Assembly: GCA_021371965.1 (NCBI GenBank)
Contig: JAJFVE010000126.1
Location: 1-47,432 of the forward strand
Origin: Planctomycetaceae bacterium
Lineage (GTDB): Bacteria; Planctomycetota; Phycisphaerae; SM23-33
Length of the DNA stretch: 47,432 nucleotides
Reading direction: 5' to 3'
The position numbers and the translations under genes are program-made. Numbering within the stretch: position 1 is the stretch's first letter; every line of letters starts with the position of its first letter. Under the pieces are notes generated by a model that was not told where the DNA came from, ran no database searches, and was given only the letters and a program-made list of their open reading frames with translations. Of this stretch, positions 17,151 through 25,912 are shown piece by piece.

Positions 17151-17260
17151 CACATCGGCCCCTTGCGGGATGGCTGCGGCACCTTATCGCTCACGCAACG
17201 CTTCGCGACAGGTTGCCGTGCGGTCGTCGGGCCAGAACCCTCGCGCACTCTCGATGATGA
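17151..17260 (-). ncRNA. SAM-I (S-box) riboswitch
   Basis: Read leftward, this 110-base stretch carries the SAM-I core in order: P1 strand CATCG then AGAG; P2 strand GTGCG; GAGGGTTCTGGCCCGA; P2 return CGCAC; CGGCAACC; P3 TGTCGC paired with GCGATA; AAGGTGCC; P4 CCC-GCAA-GGG; and the P1 return CGATG. All of the landmarks I know for this class are present. It lies directly upstream of metY and metX-metW and is followed by a perfect terminator, so SAM binding should stop transcription. A second hairpin (17132-17150, ACCCGC/GCGGGT) lies between aptamer and terminator. Confidence 0.95.
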
Positions 17261-17264
17261 AGCG

Positions 17265-17293
17265 ATAATAGCGGCCCATCTCCGCCCGGACAA
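17265..17293 (-). promoter_or_regulatory. Promoter of the methionine operon
   Basis: On the minus strand TTGTCC (17288-17293) and TATTAT (17265-17270) are separated by 17 bases. The predicted start, near 17258, is exactly at the 5' strand of riboswitch helix P1. Confidence 0.75.
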
Positions 17294-17326
17294 GAAAAAT
17301 CGGTGCTGAAAAGGGCCCTCCCGGCG

Positions 17327-18901
17327 TCAATCCGGCGTGCGGCGCGGGCCGCCGATGCCGTTGTTGTGATAACCGCCCTGCTGGACATCGGGGCTGGCGT
17401 CGGGCTTGACCTCGCTGACGGTCAGGGTTTTGATCGTCGCAGCGCCGCCTTCGGCCGACAGCGTGACCGCCCCGGGCGTGCAGTCGGCCTCGAGATGCTT
17501 CTCGATGAAGAAATACTTGTCGGCCCAGACGCTGACCATCCCCTTCTGCACGAAGACCCGCAGGTCGAGCAGTTTGTCCGGCCGCTTGATGTCAAACCGA
17601 AGCGTCGCGCTGTCGACGGCCAGGTGGTCGCCGGTGAACTCGATCTTCAGCGCGCCGGCCTTGCCGGTAACGTTCATCACCACACGTTTGGCGCTGCCGG
17701 GGTCGATCTGGGTCTGGATGACGGCCTTGGTCGTCGCAAACGGGATCGCCTCGCCCGCGCCGGCCAGCGGCTTGTTCTCGATCTTCGTCACGTTGCCAAA
17801 GAGTTTGGTGACGGCCGGCAGCAACACGCCGGTGTCCCAACTGATCGGGCAGCGGCGGCCGTGCGTAAAAGGCTTGCCCTTGTCGCCCAGGCAGTAGTAC
17901 CCGCTGTAGACGCCAGTGTCGGTGACGACGACGGCGTTGCAGTCGCCCAGAGGCTTGTAGTCGAAGACCGTCACCATCGGGGCATGCCAGTTCCAGTAGA
18001 TGCTGGCATGATTGTGCCCGGCGTGGATGAGTTGGACGTTGTAGTCCTTGAGCAGCTTGTGGAACTTGCCGCCATCGGGGTTGGGGTAGTGATAGCTCAG
18101 GATGATGCGTTTGCCCTTGGGCTGGGCCTTGAAGTCGCGTTCGAGCCACTCGACGACCTCAGGGCGGACAGCTTCCTCATAGCAGTCGATGCCGGTGAAG
18201 TGCACGTCGGCGTAATCGAACGACCATCGCATGGGGCCCAGGTCCTTCGTCCAGGCGCCGTGGCCTTCGATCTCGGGCTTGCCCGGGGCCACCACGTCGT
18301 GATTGCCGATGGTGTGCATGAACGGGATCTTGAACTTCTTCTCGGCCTCGGTCAGCACGGCAAAGGTCTGCCCTTGCGGGCTCTCGCCGAAGCTCGTGTC
18401 ACCGGTGTCGAGCACGAACTTGACCTCGCTGCCCAGGCCGTTGACGAACTCGGCGAAGACATCGCAGCCGCCGGGGAAGCGGCAGTGGCTGTCGCTGTGG
18501 TGGAGATACATGAACGGCAGCGACTGCTTGTCCTCTCGCAGGCCGAAGTTGACAGCCGCGGGATCCTTCATGTCCGCCAGCCGCACCCAATAGCGCCCCG
18601 TGGGCCACTTGCCCGACGGCCAGCAGACGGTAATGGTCTGCGCCGGGCGGTACTTGAACATGGGATCGGCCGCGGGCTGGATCATGTATGCGCCATCCGG
18701 CCCCGTGACGACAAACTCTTTGCCGTCGGTAATCCGCACGCCGCCGACCCCCTGCTCGCCGGCATCCATCACGCCATTGCCATTGGCATCCAGAAACACC
18801 TTGCCGCTGACGGCCTGCGGCGCATCGGGCTGCTGAGGCCATGCCGCCGGGCATATCATCCCCGCCGCAAAAACGACCAAACCAATCGTGCGAACGCTCA
18901 T
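17327..18901 (-). CDS. Secreted calcineurin-like metallophosphoesterase
   Basis: A 524-residue exported phosphoesterase. Residues 1-22 are a signal peptide. Residues 30-75 are an SdrD B-like/carboxypeptidase-regulatory fold (SGKVFLDANGNGVMDAGEQG) with a calcium-loop look. The catalytic domain carries the dimetal motifs HHSDSH (134-139), DTGD (165-168), GNHD (199-202), SYHYPNP and GHNH. A beta-rich C-terminal domain follows, as in the N- and C-terminal-capped calcineurin-like family of planctomycetes and Bacteroidetes. The ATG at 18901 has AGGAG about eight bases upstream; an in-frame extension to 19075 has no signal sequence. Substrate unknown. It stands alone between the met operon promoter and the zinc-ribbon membrane gene. 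Confidence 0.85.
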   Translation of the reverse strand: MSVRTIGLVVFAAGMICPAAWPQQPDAPQAVSGKVFLDANGNGVMDAGEQGVGGVRITDGKEFVVTGPDGAYMIQPAADPMFKYRPAQTITVCWPSGKWPTGRYWVRLADMKDPAAVNFGLREDKQSLPFMYLHHSDSHCRFPGGCDVFAEFVNGLGSEVKFVLDTGDTSFGESPQGQTFAVLTEAEKKFKIPFMHTIGNHDVVAPGKPEIEGHGAWTKDLGPMRWSFDYADVHFTGIDCYEEAVRPEVVEWLERDFKAQPKGKRIILSYHYPNPDGGKFHKLLKDYNVQLIHAGHNHASIYWNWHAPMVTVFDYKPLGDCNAVVVTDTGVYSGYYCLGDKGKPFTHGRRCPISWDTGVLLPAVTKLFGNVTKIENKPLAGAGEAIPFATTKAVIQTQIDPGSAKRVVMNVTGKAGALKIEFTGDHLAVDSATLRFDIKRPDKLLDLRVFVQKGMVSVWADKYFFIEKHLEADCTPGAVTLSAEGGAATIKTLTVSEVKPDASPDVQQGGYHNNGIGGPRRTPD

Positions 18902-19030
18902 GAGATTACTCCTGCAGCCAATGATAACCCCCTTGGAGTGCGGCGGCAACGACGCCGCCCTGGATGCTTTGGACGCGACATAGAGACTCAGAGAAATCTC
19001 CGAAGAACGGAATGCCCTTCTGCCAACGCG

Positions 19031-19060
19031 CTCTCTCGTTGTCTCTGCCTCTCTGTGTCG
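19031..19060. repeat. Spacer repeat, family E
   Basis: CTCTCTCGTTGTCTCTGCC and TCTCTGTGTCG form imperfect 8-base CTCTGTG-like units in the spacer between the phosphoesterase and the zinc-ribbon membrane gene. The opposite sense, GAGACTCAGAGAAATCTC, lies at 18983-19000. Confidence 0.45.
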
Positions 19061-19071
19061 TGCGGTTAGCC

Positions 19072-20187
19072 TCAATTCAGAGGACGCGATGGAAGTGGAG
19101 GAGGCACAGGTGCCGACACGGGCGGGCGCGATTCGATGCGTGCAATTTGCTCATTCAATAACTGCATCAAGGCCGGGTTCGCAGCACGAAACTTGCAGAT
19201 ACCCCGCGCTGCATCGATTACCCCGAGACGGTATGGGCGACTCATCTTGTCCGGGAATATCGCCAGCGAGAATATGAAAAGGAATATGCCGCCTGCCGCT
19301 GGAAGGCCAATCCTTAGTCCCATGTCATCTCCCGGCAGTAACAGACACACCAGGCTCACAAGGCCAAGAATCACCGCCAGGACAACGGGCACGCTCGCCA
19401 GCCAGAGAAGCCGCGTACGGGATGCGCAGGAACGGCAGAGATGAGTGGGAAATGCCCTTTTCGGGGTCGTACACGGAGCCACATATGGCTTTGCCTCAAT
19501 GGCGCCGCAACGCCAGCATGTTTTTGGAAACTCAATCCGTCCCGCCCTGAAGACCGCCCAGCCAGCGGGATTTTCGCCAGGATCAAGGCTCGGTACAACC
19601 CGGAAAGTCTGGCAGCCGGTGCTGGGGTCAATTGATTTTATAATAGCGGGTGGCGTCCCTATTGGCACCGACACGTGCCCGGGGTAGGTCCTGTTGGGAT
19701 TGATGCGACGTCTTAGCAGCGCCCTGATGCCGTAGACCCAGACTGGCGAAAGAACACTTATGCTCATCAACGTTATCGTCAGGTAGAAAGGTAGAGGTGA
19801 CGCGGTCCCCATATGACCCCTCAGAAGGTACCCGAAAAAGAAAGCAGTCAGAACGCCGAGCGGAACGATCACCAGAGCGAGCCGCGGGAGCCAACGGTAC
19901 TTCGCATTCCGATATTTTCGCACAAGCTCGTCGTTTACCCAACGGCACTTTGGACAGGGCACCAGCTCCGCTTCTTCCGTCAGCCGGTCCTGGACAGCTT
20001 TCAGGAGTTGCGTTTGCGCCTGGTCCATCGCCCCCTTTTCGTTTATACAATAGTGCGCGCGGCCATGCCCCGTGGCCGCCCGTCGCAGCTCGTACGAGAA
20101 TCCGGTGCCGCATCTTTCACAGACGATATCGTGGACTTTTGAAGCTGTTGCTGTTGCCGTAAAAATCGTCGCTACATAGAAGAACAT
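19072..20187 (-). CDS. Unknown membrane protein with two pairs of zinc-ribbon CxxC motifs
   Basis: A 371-residue protein not assigned to a named family. Zinc-ribbon-like cysteine pairs occur twice: CERC (23-26) with CPKC (78-81) before the first membrane pair, and CWRC (224-227) with CRSC (251-254) before the second. Four transmembrane segments lie at about 102-122, 133-154, 261-283 and 296-311, so the protein looks like two copies of a ribbon-plus-hairpin module. The tail is proline-rich. The ATG at 20187 has AAGGGTG about seven bases upstream, whereas an in-frame start at 20307 lacks one. Third-position GC is lower than in most neighbours. It may sense or carry metal or redox signals; that is a guess. 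Confidence 0.6.
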   Translation of the reverse strand: MFFYVATIFTATATASKVHDIVCERCGTGFSYELRRAATGHGRAHYCINEKGAMDQAQTQLLKAVQDRLTEEAELVPCPKCRWVNDELVRKYRNAKYRWLPRLALVIVPLGVLTAFFFGYLLRGHMGTASPLPFYLTITLMSISVLSPVWVYGIRALLRRRINPNRTYPGHVSVPIGTPPAIIKSIDPSTGCQTFRVVPSLDPGENPAGWAVFRAGRIEFPKTCWRCGAIEAKPYVAPCTTPKRAFPTHLCRSCASRTRLLWLASVPVVLAVILGLVSLVCLLLPGDDMGLRIGLPAAGGIFLFIFSLAIFPDKMSRPYRLGVIDAARGICKFRAANPALMQLLNEQIARIESRPPVSAPVPPPLPSRPLN

Positions 20188-20414
20188 ATTTGTCACCCTT
20201 ATAGCCGACAGGTACCGTGCCCGGCGTGAAACGCCACAAAAAGTACGTCGATTGCTTCCCGGAATCAACGATAAAGACGTCGTCCAAAGGAGGATGTATA
20301 TTTCCATGTCCCTTGAGGTTCATTTTACGATGCAACACCTTTCATTCCCCGCTTACCGATGGCACACTATGGTTACTGGTCTGATATTTGCCTCTGGGTC
20401 CAGGGAGGTTTTCT

Positions 20415-23354
20415 TTGCGGACGTTGCGAACTGACAATATCGAGTTGCACCTACGTACCTCCGGAACCATCTCGTGTATTGAAAACTCGAAGGCTGGCGA
20501 GCGATACGACATCTCGGCGGATTCATTCGCCGTACGCACGGACCGGGGAACGCTGGATTCGGCGACGGCCAAGTGTGTCGAGGCTCGTACCGACGAGGGG
20601 GAGGCGGCGTTTCGATTTGTCGCTGGCGATCTGGACGTGACGCTGCACTATCGCCTGCGGGCCGGGCGGGCTTATGTCGAGCGGTGGCTCGAAGTGGCCC
20701 CATGCAAGACGCCGCTGACGATTTACGAAATCGTGCTGGGGCGGACCGTCTTCGGCGCGCCGCCGCGCGAGGCGGTGCAGTACGACACGTTCTGGAACTG
20801 CCCTACTGTCACCTTTCTGCGATGGGACCGCGGCGGCGTGATGAGCGGGATCGAGAACCCGTTCTTCCACACGAGACTTGGCGGCAATGAAGCGGAGTTC
20901 TCCTTTGAGCCCTCGCTCATTCTCAAGAGCGGCGAGGGCTACGTGTCCGAGCCGCAGTTTATCGGCGTCTATCGTCTCAGCGGCGTGATGCTCACCGACC
21001 ATGCCCCGCGCACCACGCTGGGCCAGCGGCCGCGGTTTCGCAACCCGTACGGGCACGTGCCCATCGACCGCTCGGAAGTCCGCGCGATGCAGAAGTTCGC
21101 CCTGGACTACATGCACCCACGGGTCGAGCGGTTCGTCTTCATCCTGTACAACTTCTTCTACCCCCTGCCGCAGATGCCCGCCGCCAACTCGCCCGAGGAG
21201 GCCGCGCACACCAAGATGATCGACATGTTCGCCGAGCTCGGCGGCGACTTGATCATCTTCAACCCCATGCATCCCTACACCAAGCCTGCCGGCGACATGG
21301 ACGCGTACTGGGACCTGGGCCCAGAAGGCTCCGCCGCACAGCACATCATGGACCACGCGCGGGCCAAGGGCATTCCGTTTGGCTATTACATGGGCTGCGC
21401 CCGCCACGGCCACGAGGGTAACGCCTGCGCCCTGCCCTTCGCGCCGGAGCGGCCGCAGTGGAAGAAGGTCGACGCCGCCGGCAACGTCGCGGCCGAGAAC
21501 TGCATCGCCTGCGACGAATACGCCGACTGGTGGTTTGCGGTGCAGCGCAACACCATCGAGCGGTTCAAGCTGGGCCTGTGGTCGTGGGACCCCGGCCCCG
21601 GCAACGGCTGCTTCTGCTACAGCGACCAGCACGGGCACCTGCCCGGCAACGGCGCCTATAAAGGATGGCGCAGCGCCACCGAAATCCTGCGGCGGCTCAA
21701 GGAGGAGTTCCCCGGCCTGTACTACCAGGCCTTCTACGGCCGCAAGGAGCACGGGCTGTGGGGCTTCAAGTACTTCGACCAGCACGAGTCGTACTGGGAG
21801 CTGGGCCTTTGGATGTGCTCTTTGCACAGCGACCTGCACGCCGACCGCATGAACGCCGACGGCGTGCGGCAGCAATGCTGGTGGAACCAGAACTTCCGCT
21901 TCCAACCGGCCGTGCTCTCGCACGCGATGGTGCACCGCTTCCAGGAAGGCGTACACGACACGCGGCTGACGAAGGCGTGGGATCATGGCGGCTGGAAATT
22001 CAGCGTGATGAGCTGCCTGGCCGCGGCGGGCAGCATCACCACCGTAATCCTGCCCGAGGACCTCTCGCTGGTGCCGGGGATGACCGAGTTCTACCGCAAG
22101 TGGCTGGCGTGGGCGCGGGAGAACTTCGACTACGTGCAGTACAACGTGCCCTTCGGCAGCCAGGTGCAGGTCGGCGGCGTGGACGGGTACGCGCGGATCA
22201 AAGGCCGGCATGGGTTCATCTTCCTGGTCAATCCTGGCCCGCGCCCGGCGCGGATCGAGTTCGCCCTGAACGACGAGATCGGCCTCGATGTCGCCGGCCA
22301 GTTCACGCTGCGCGAGCTCTACCCCAGCGAAGGCCGCTTTCGCTTCGACCACGTCCACGGGCGCGGCGTGTTCGACAGCGGCCAGCGCGTCTCGCTGGTC
22401 GTTCCGGCATACGAAGTGCTGCTGCTGGAGTTGGCCGAGCTTGACGAGAAGAATCCGCCGCGCGTGTTCGACAAACCGCGCGAGGGCACGCAGACGCTGC
22501 CGCGATACCTCGACGACTGGCGACTGCCCGACGGCAGCGCGTTTGATTTCCCGCGACACGCGGCCGCTGAGAAGCTCGTGCTGAAGACTTCGTTCGAGGC
22601 GCGGCCGGAGATTCGCGATCTGCTGGCGGCAGCGCGGCCGGCAAATCTGGACGAATTCGTGGAGCTGATCCCCAAGTGGAAGAAGGATTACCCCTCGGAC
22701 AACTACGCCTGGGCTCGCCCGGACCGCTTGTGGCTGGTGCTGCCGTTTGTCGATGCGGACAAAGCCGCCCCCGCTTCGCTGCGCGTCAACGGCAAGGAAG
22801 TCCCCGTCGAGACGCACGCATGGCTGCGGAAGTACATCTACTACGCCGACCTGACGGATGCCGTGGCCTGGGGCCGCCGCAATGAGATCGGACTGGAGTT
22901 CGCCTCGCTCGCGGCCGACCAGTTCCTGGGTCCGTACCTCGATTACCCGCCCGCGCCTGGGCACGAGATAGATTCTTGCGTGATCTACGATGCCCCGCTC
23001 GACGCCTCCATGCCGCAGCGCACGCTCACCGGGCCGGCCGACACGCACCGCCGCCCGGTCGTCTGCGATTTGCAGATTGACCCGCCATACCTGTGCGAGG
23101 GCGTTGAGACGAAGTTTTCCGTCAGCGTCGACCTGCCGCCGGAGGAGTTGGAAGGCGTCTATCTGTCATACCCGGTACATGACGCCGCCATGACGTACGA
23201 CGCGTCCTGTGGCCGGTGGGTCATCCCGGTGGGCGGCCTGGGCCGGGCCTGGCTGATCATGGACGTTCCGAGCTACCACGTCTGGGCGGTGGCCAAGAGC
23301 GGCTTGGTGAGCGAGCCAATCAGCATCCCGCTGGAGTGGCGCTTCAAGAAGTAG
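20415..23354 (+). CDS. Large glycosidase-like protein of unknown specificity, TTG start
   Basis: A 979-residue cytoplasmic protein. An N-terminal beta-sandwich of about 230 residues is followed by what looks like a TIM barrel (FVFILYNFFYP, GGDLIIFNPMHPY, GIPFGYYMGCARHG, LGLWSWDPGPGNG, YYQAFYGRKE, FKYFDQHESYWELGLWM), a C-terminal beta-sandwich around 640-690, and a further 270 residues of mixed domains. This order recalls GH36/GH31-type clans, with Asp in LWSWDPGPG a possible catalytic residue, but no family signature is certain. The first codon chosen is TTG at 20415 because GGGAGG lies six bases before it; an earlier TTG at 20388 has no such site. Its TAG stop is the first triplet of a family B repeat. 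Confidence 0.5.
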   Translation: MRTLRTDNIELHLRTSGTISCIENSKAGERYDISADSFAVRTDRGTLDSATAKCVEARTDEGEAAFRFVAGDLDVTLHYRLRAGRAYVERWLEVAPCKTPLTIYEIVLGRTVFGAPPREAVQYDTFWNCPTVTFLRWDRGGVMSGIENPFFHTRLGGNEAEFSFEPSLILKSGEGYVSEPQFIGVYRLSGVMLTDHAPRTTLGQRPRFRNPYGHVPIDRSEVRAMQKFALDYMHPRVERFVFILYNFFYPLPQMPAANSPEEAAHTKMIDMFAELGGDLIIFNPMHPYTKPAGDMDAYWDLGPEGSAAQHIMDHARAKGIPFGYYMGCARHGHEGNACALPFAPERPQWKKVDAAGNVAAENCIACDEYADWWFAVQRNTIERFKLGLWSWDPGPGNGCFCYSDQHGHLPGNGAYKGWRSATEILRRLKEEFPGLYYQAFYGRKEHGLWGFKYFDQHESYWELGLWMCSLHSDLHADRMNADGVRQQCWWNQNFRFQPAVLSHAMVHRFQEGVHDTRLTKAWDHGGWKFSVMSCLAAAGSITTVILPEDLSLVPGMTEFYRKWLAWARENFDYVQYNVPFGSQVQVGGVDGYARIKGRHGFIFLVNPGPRPARIEFALNDEIGLDVAGQFTLRELYPSEGRFRFDHVHGRGVFDSGQRVSLVVPAYEVLLLELAELDEKNPPRVFDKPREGTQTLPRYLDDWRLPDGSAFDFPRHAAAEKLVLKTSFEARPEIRDLLAAARPANLDEFVELIPKWKKDYPSDNYAWARPDRLWLVLPFVDADKAAPASLRVNGKEVPVETHAWLRKYIYYADLTDAVAWGRRNEIGLEFASLAADQFLGPYLDYPPAPGHEIDSCVIYDAPLDASMPQRTLTGPADTHRRPVVCDLQIDPPYLCEGVETKFSVSVDLPPEELEGVYLSYPVHDAAMTYDASCGRWVIPVGGLGRAWLIMDVPSYHVWAVAKSGLVSEPISIPLEWRFKK

Positions 23355-23399
23355 CACGGGCATCTTGCCCGTGAGTAGCATGGGCGTCTCGCCCATGCT
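23352..23399. repeat. Paired palindromic repeats, family B
   Basis: Two similar palindromes follow one another: TAGCACGGGCATCTTGCCCG and GCATGGGCGTCTCGCCCATG. The first three bases are the stop codon of the upstream gene. Other copies lie at 29115-29139, 38399-38485 and 41559-41588. Confidence 0.75.
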
Positions 23400-23426
23400 C
23401 CCCGATCCCTGCCTCACGATCAGGGA

Positions 23427-23449
23427 CACGCATCCCCAGGGGATGCGTG
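23427..23449. repeat. Perfect palindrome CGCATCCCC/GGGGATGCG
   Basis: CGCATCCCC, an AG-type centre and GGGGATGCG form a near-perfect hairpin, preceded by GATCCCTG and a later CAGGGA (23404-23426), another short inverted pair. It lies between families B and A in the same spacer. Confidence 0.5.
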
Positions 23450-23485
23450 GCACCCGTCAAAGGGTACTTCCCCTTCGTAGCAACC

Positions 23486-23511
23486 GCGCGGAGCAAGTTC
23501 CGCCGCTAACG
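23486..23511. repeat. Spacer repeat, family A
   Basis: GCGCGGAGCAAGTTCCGCCG then CTAACG matches, on the opposite strand, the copy at 5252-5275, and resembles the copy at 46700-46727. Confidence 0.55.
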
Positions 23512-23553
23512 AAACAATAGAACATCATCCTCTTTGTTTTCTCATCCGTGACA

Positions 23554-23583
23554 TTGGTGGACGTAACTCTTGTCGTATATACT
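23554..23583 (+). promoter_or_regulatory. Promoter of the aldo/keto reductase gene
   Basis: TTGGTG (23554-23559) and TATACT (23578-23583) are 18 bases apart. The -35 box lies inside a family C repeat (CCGTGACATTGGTGGACGTA, 23546-23565). Confidence 0.55.
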
Positions 23584-23611
23584 GTCGCAACGCTCACAAG
23601 GAGACGCTGGC

Positions 23612-24601
23612 ATGAGACATCGTGAAATCGGCAAGTCGGGTATTCAGGCTTCGGTGATTGCCTTGGGCGCTTGGCCCATCGGCGGCGGGCCCTGGTGGGG
23701 CAAGACCGATGACGAGGAATCGATCCGCACCGTGCAGGCGGCCATCGACATGGGCGTCACGCTCATCGACACCGCGCCGGTGTATGGCTTTGGGCGCAGC
23801 GAGGAAGTCATCGGCCGGGCCATCAAAGGCCGCCGCGACAAGGTCGTGCTGGCCACCAAGTGCGGGCTGTGGTGGAAGGACAATCGCGGGTTCGAGTTCT
23901 TCCAGAGCGAAGGCCGCACCGTGCGCCGCTGCCTGCGGCCCGAGACCATCCGTGTCGAAGTCGAGGAGAGCCTCCAGCGCCTGGGCGTCGACGTGATCGA
24001 CCTGCTCCAGACGCACTGGCAGGAGGAAGGCCCCGGCTCTACCCCCATCGCCGAAACGATGGGCTGCCTGGTGGACCTGCAGAAGGCCGGCAAGGTCCGC
24101 GCCATCGGCGTCTCGAACTGCTCGCCGGCCCAGATGGACGAGTACCGCAAGGTCGGCCGCATCGACTCCAACCAGCCGCGTTACAGCATGCTCGACCGCT
24201 ACATTGAGGGCGACGTGCTGCCCTACTGCCGCAAGAATGGCATCTCAACCCTGGCGTACTCGCCGCTGGAGCAGGGTCTGCTGACCGGGGCGATCACGAT
24301 GGCCAGCACGTTCAGCCCGGACGAGTACCGCAACAATCTGCCGTGGCTCGCCCCCGCCAATCGCAAGAAGGTGCTGGACATGCTGTGGGGCTGGGCGGAC
24401 CTGCTCAAGAAATACAACTGCACGCTGGCGCAGCTCGTGATCGCCTGGACGCTGCAGCAGGACGGCCTGACGTTCGTCCTCTGCGGCGGCCGCAAGGCCA
24501 AGCACATCGCCGACAACGCCGGCGCCGGCGACCTGGTGCTCGACGAGGCGACGCTGACGCGCATGCGGAACGATGTCGAGTCGCTGGGCGAGCCGCAATG
24601 A
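23612..24601 (+). CDS. Aldo/keto reductase
   Basis: A 329-residue NADPH-dependent TIM-barrel oxidoreductase of the YghZ/Tas-like group. The catalytic tetrad is visible as Asp53 and Tyr58 (LIDTAPVYGFG), Lys83 (ATKCG) and His135 (LQTHWQ). GVSNCSPAQM and the cofactor-binding end (VLCGGRKAKHI) fit the family. The ATG at 23612 has AAGGAGA seven bases upstream and its own promoter. It is convergent with the esterase gene across a repeat hairpin. The tag LLQTHWQ and the WW pair after GGGP suggest a sugar-related substrate, but it cannot be named. Confidence 0.9.
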   Translation: MRHREIGKSGIQASVIALGAWPIGGGPWWGKTDDEESIRTVQAAIDMGVTLIDTAPVYGFGRSEEVIGRAIKGRRDKVVLATKCGLWWKDNRGFEFFQSEGRTVRRCLRPETIRVEVEESLQRLGVDVIDLLQTHWQEEGPGSTPIAETMGCLVDLQKAGKVRAIGVSNCSPAQMDEYRKVGRIDSNQPRYSMLDRYIEGDVLPYCRKNGISTLAYSPLEQGLLTGAITMASTFSPDEYRNNLPWLAPANRKKVLDMLWGWADLLKKYNCTLAQLVIAWTLQQDGLTFVLCGGRKAKHIADNAGAGDLVLDEATLTRMRNDVESLGEPQ

Positions 24602-24605
24602 GGCT

Positions 24606-24682
24606 GTCAGCCTTCAGCTTTCAGCTATCAACAAAGACAAAACCATGTCTTGCTGATAGCTGAGAGCCGATAGCTGAGAGCG
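24606..24682. repeat. Inverted spacer repeat, family G
   Basis: CAGCCTTCAGCTTTCAGCTA on the left and GATAGCTGAGAGCCGATAGC on the right are built of 7-base units and pair with each other. The element lies between two convergent genes and could terminate both. Confidence 0.65.
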
Positions 24683-24685
24683 TCT

Positions 24686-25849
24686 TTATCTTGTCCGGAA
24701 GTTCGTGCCTGGAGCGTATCCGTTGAAGTAGCCTGGAATCGGGTCCAGGAACGGGTTGCACAACGCCAGCGTTTTGACCAGCGCCTCGTAGCCGCTCTGG
24801 GTCTTAAGCCACTTCAGCGCTTCCTGGTACTGCCCGCCGGTGGTCTTGGGCAGGTTCGGGATGTCCTTGAGCTTGGCCAGCATCGCCGATCGCTTGCCCG
24901 CGTCGCTTTCCTGCTGCGCCATCGTGAGGTACTTCGTCATCGCCACGCACTTGCCGTACCAGTGCGGCAGGGCGTCCTTGAGCAGGTCGATGTAGTCGTC
25001 GCCCTTGGTCGCGGCCGAAAGCTTCTTGTCGAAAGCGTCGTACTTGTCCTGGCGCGCCAGCACCTTCGTCTTGATCCAGTCCATGATCTTCGGGTCGACA
25101 TCCCGCGAGAAGTCGCTGTAATGGTGCATCATGGGGATGAACGTCGCGTCGCCGCCGGCCGCGGCGATCTCTTCGCTGGTCTTCTTTTGAATGGCGAACG
25201 CCCCACCGGTGTTGCCGCCGACGAACAGCGCCGGACGGCCGCGCAGCTTGTCCTTGGTGACGATCACATCCCTCTCGTTATCCCCGGCGATGAAGATGAA
25301 CGCGTCGAACGTGTCCACGTATCCGCGGTCGTAGAACTGCGGGCGGAAGTTTCCATGCATGCCCCAACTGCCCGAGGAGATGCCCGCCAGGATCACCGCA
25401 CCGTGCTTGATGGGCGTGGCGGCCTCGAGGACGCGCACCATCTGCGAGGCGTTGCGCGGGCCGCTGGTCAGCATCGAGGTGAACCCGGCCAGCATGACGA
25501 TGAAATCCTTGTTGCCGGTGATGGACTGCCAGCGGCCGACGAACTTGCGTTCGTCCTGCCCGCCACCGAGGTGCACGATGACCGGGTGCGCCCGTTTGGG
25601 GTCGTAGTTCTCGGGCAGATGCACCGACATCGCGACATCGGTGGGATGGCCGCGCGTGCGGTGGGTGTCCTTGCCCAGGACCGGCACCGAAATGTGGAAC
25701 GTGGCGTTGGGCTTGAGCTGTTCAGGCTTGATGAGCTTGGGATCCTCAACGATGATCGGCAGGCAGTGCAGCCCGGCCTGGGCGGCTGGCGCCGCGGCAA
25801 GCAAAACCATGCCCAGCACAATGAGGATCAAGATATTGCGATTGTTCAC
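24686..25849 (-). CDS. Secreted alpha/beta-hydrolase (esterase-like), GTG start
   Basis: A 387-residue exported protein. Residues 1-25 are a signal peptide. The fold is alpha/beta hydrolase of the polyhydroxybutyrate-depolymerase/feruloyl-esterase type: HPVIVHLGGGQ is the oxyanion strand, GISSG (156-160) holds the probable nucleophile Ser158, FIFIAGDNERD may carry the acid and FIPMMHHYSDF the base. Two family-specific helices follow. The start is GTG at 25849, with AGGAG seven bases upstream. Which ester it cleaves is not evident. Confidence 0.6.
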   Translation of the reverse strand: MNNRNILILIVLGMVLLAAAPAAQAGLHCLPIIVEDPKLIKPEQLKPNATFHISVPVLGKDTHRTRGHPTDVAMSVHLPENYDPKRAHPVIVHLGGGQDERKFVGRWQSITGNKDFIVMLAGFTSMLTSGPRNASQMVRVLEAATPIKHGAVILAGISSGSWGMHGNFRPQFYDRGYVDTFDAFIFIAGDNERDVIVTKDKLRGRPALFVGGNTGGAFAIQKKTSEEIAAAGGDATFIPMMHHYSDFSRDVDPKIMDWIKTKVLARQDKYDAFDKKLSAATKGDDYIDLLKDALPHWYGKCVAMTKYLTMAQQESDAGKRSAMLAKLKDIPNLPKTTGGQYQEALKWLKTQSGYEALVKTLALCNPFLDPIPGYFNGYAPGTNFRTR

Positions 25850-25868
25850 TCGGGTTCTCCTGGTTTAT

Positions 25869-25878
25869 GTTATATAAC
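25869..25878. promoter_or_regulatory. Palindromic TATA box between divergent genes
   Basis: GTTATATAAC is a perfect 10-base palindrome in the 63-base spacer between the esterase gene and the small secreted protein gene. It can be read as a -10 element in either direction; no matching -35 was convincing. Confidence 0.35.
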
Positions 25879-25912
25879 CACTGGGTAGGATACATGTTTT
25901 GGGGACAATGTC

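Noticed and set aside
17303..19069. 588-codon plus-strand frame opposite the metallophosphoesterase
   Set aside because: No recognisable motif; the minus strand has a signal peptide, ribosome site and full dimetal motifs.
20523..23048. 841-codon antisense frame opposite the glycosidase-like gene
   Set aside because: It is a GC-bias shadow: Val/His/Ala/Arg/Gln-rich, no family motif, and the plus-strand protein has clear domain patterns.
23166..23453. Minus-strand frame containing MGETPMLLTGKMPVL
   Set aside because: The peptide is a translated family B palindrome; such frames are by-products of the repeats.
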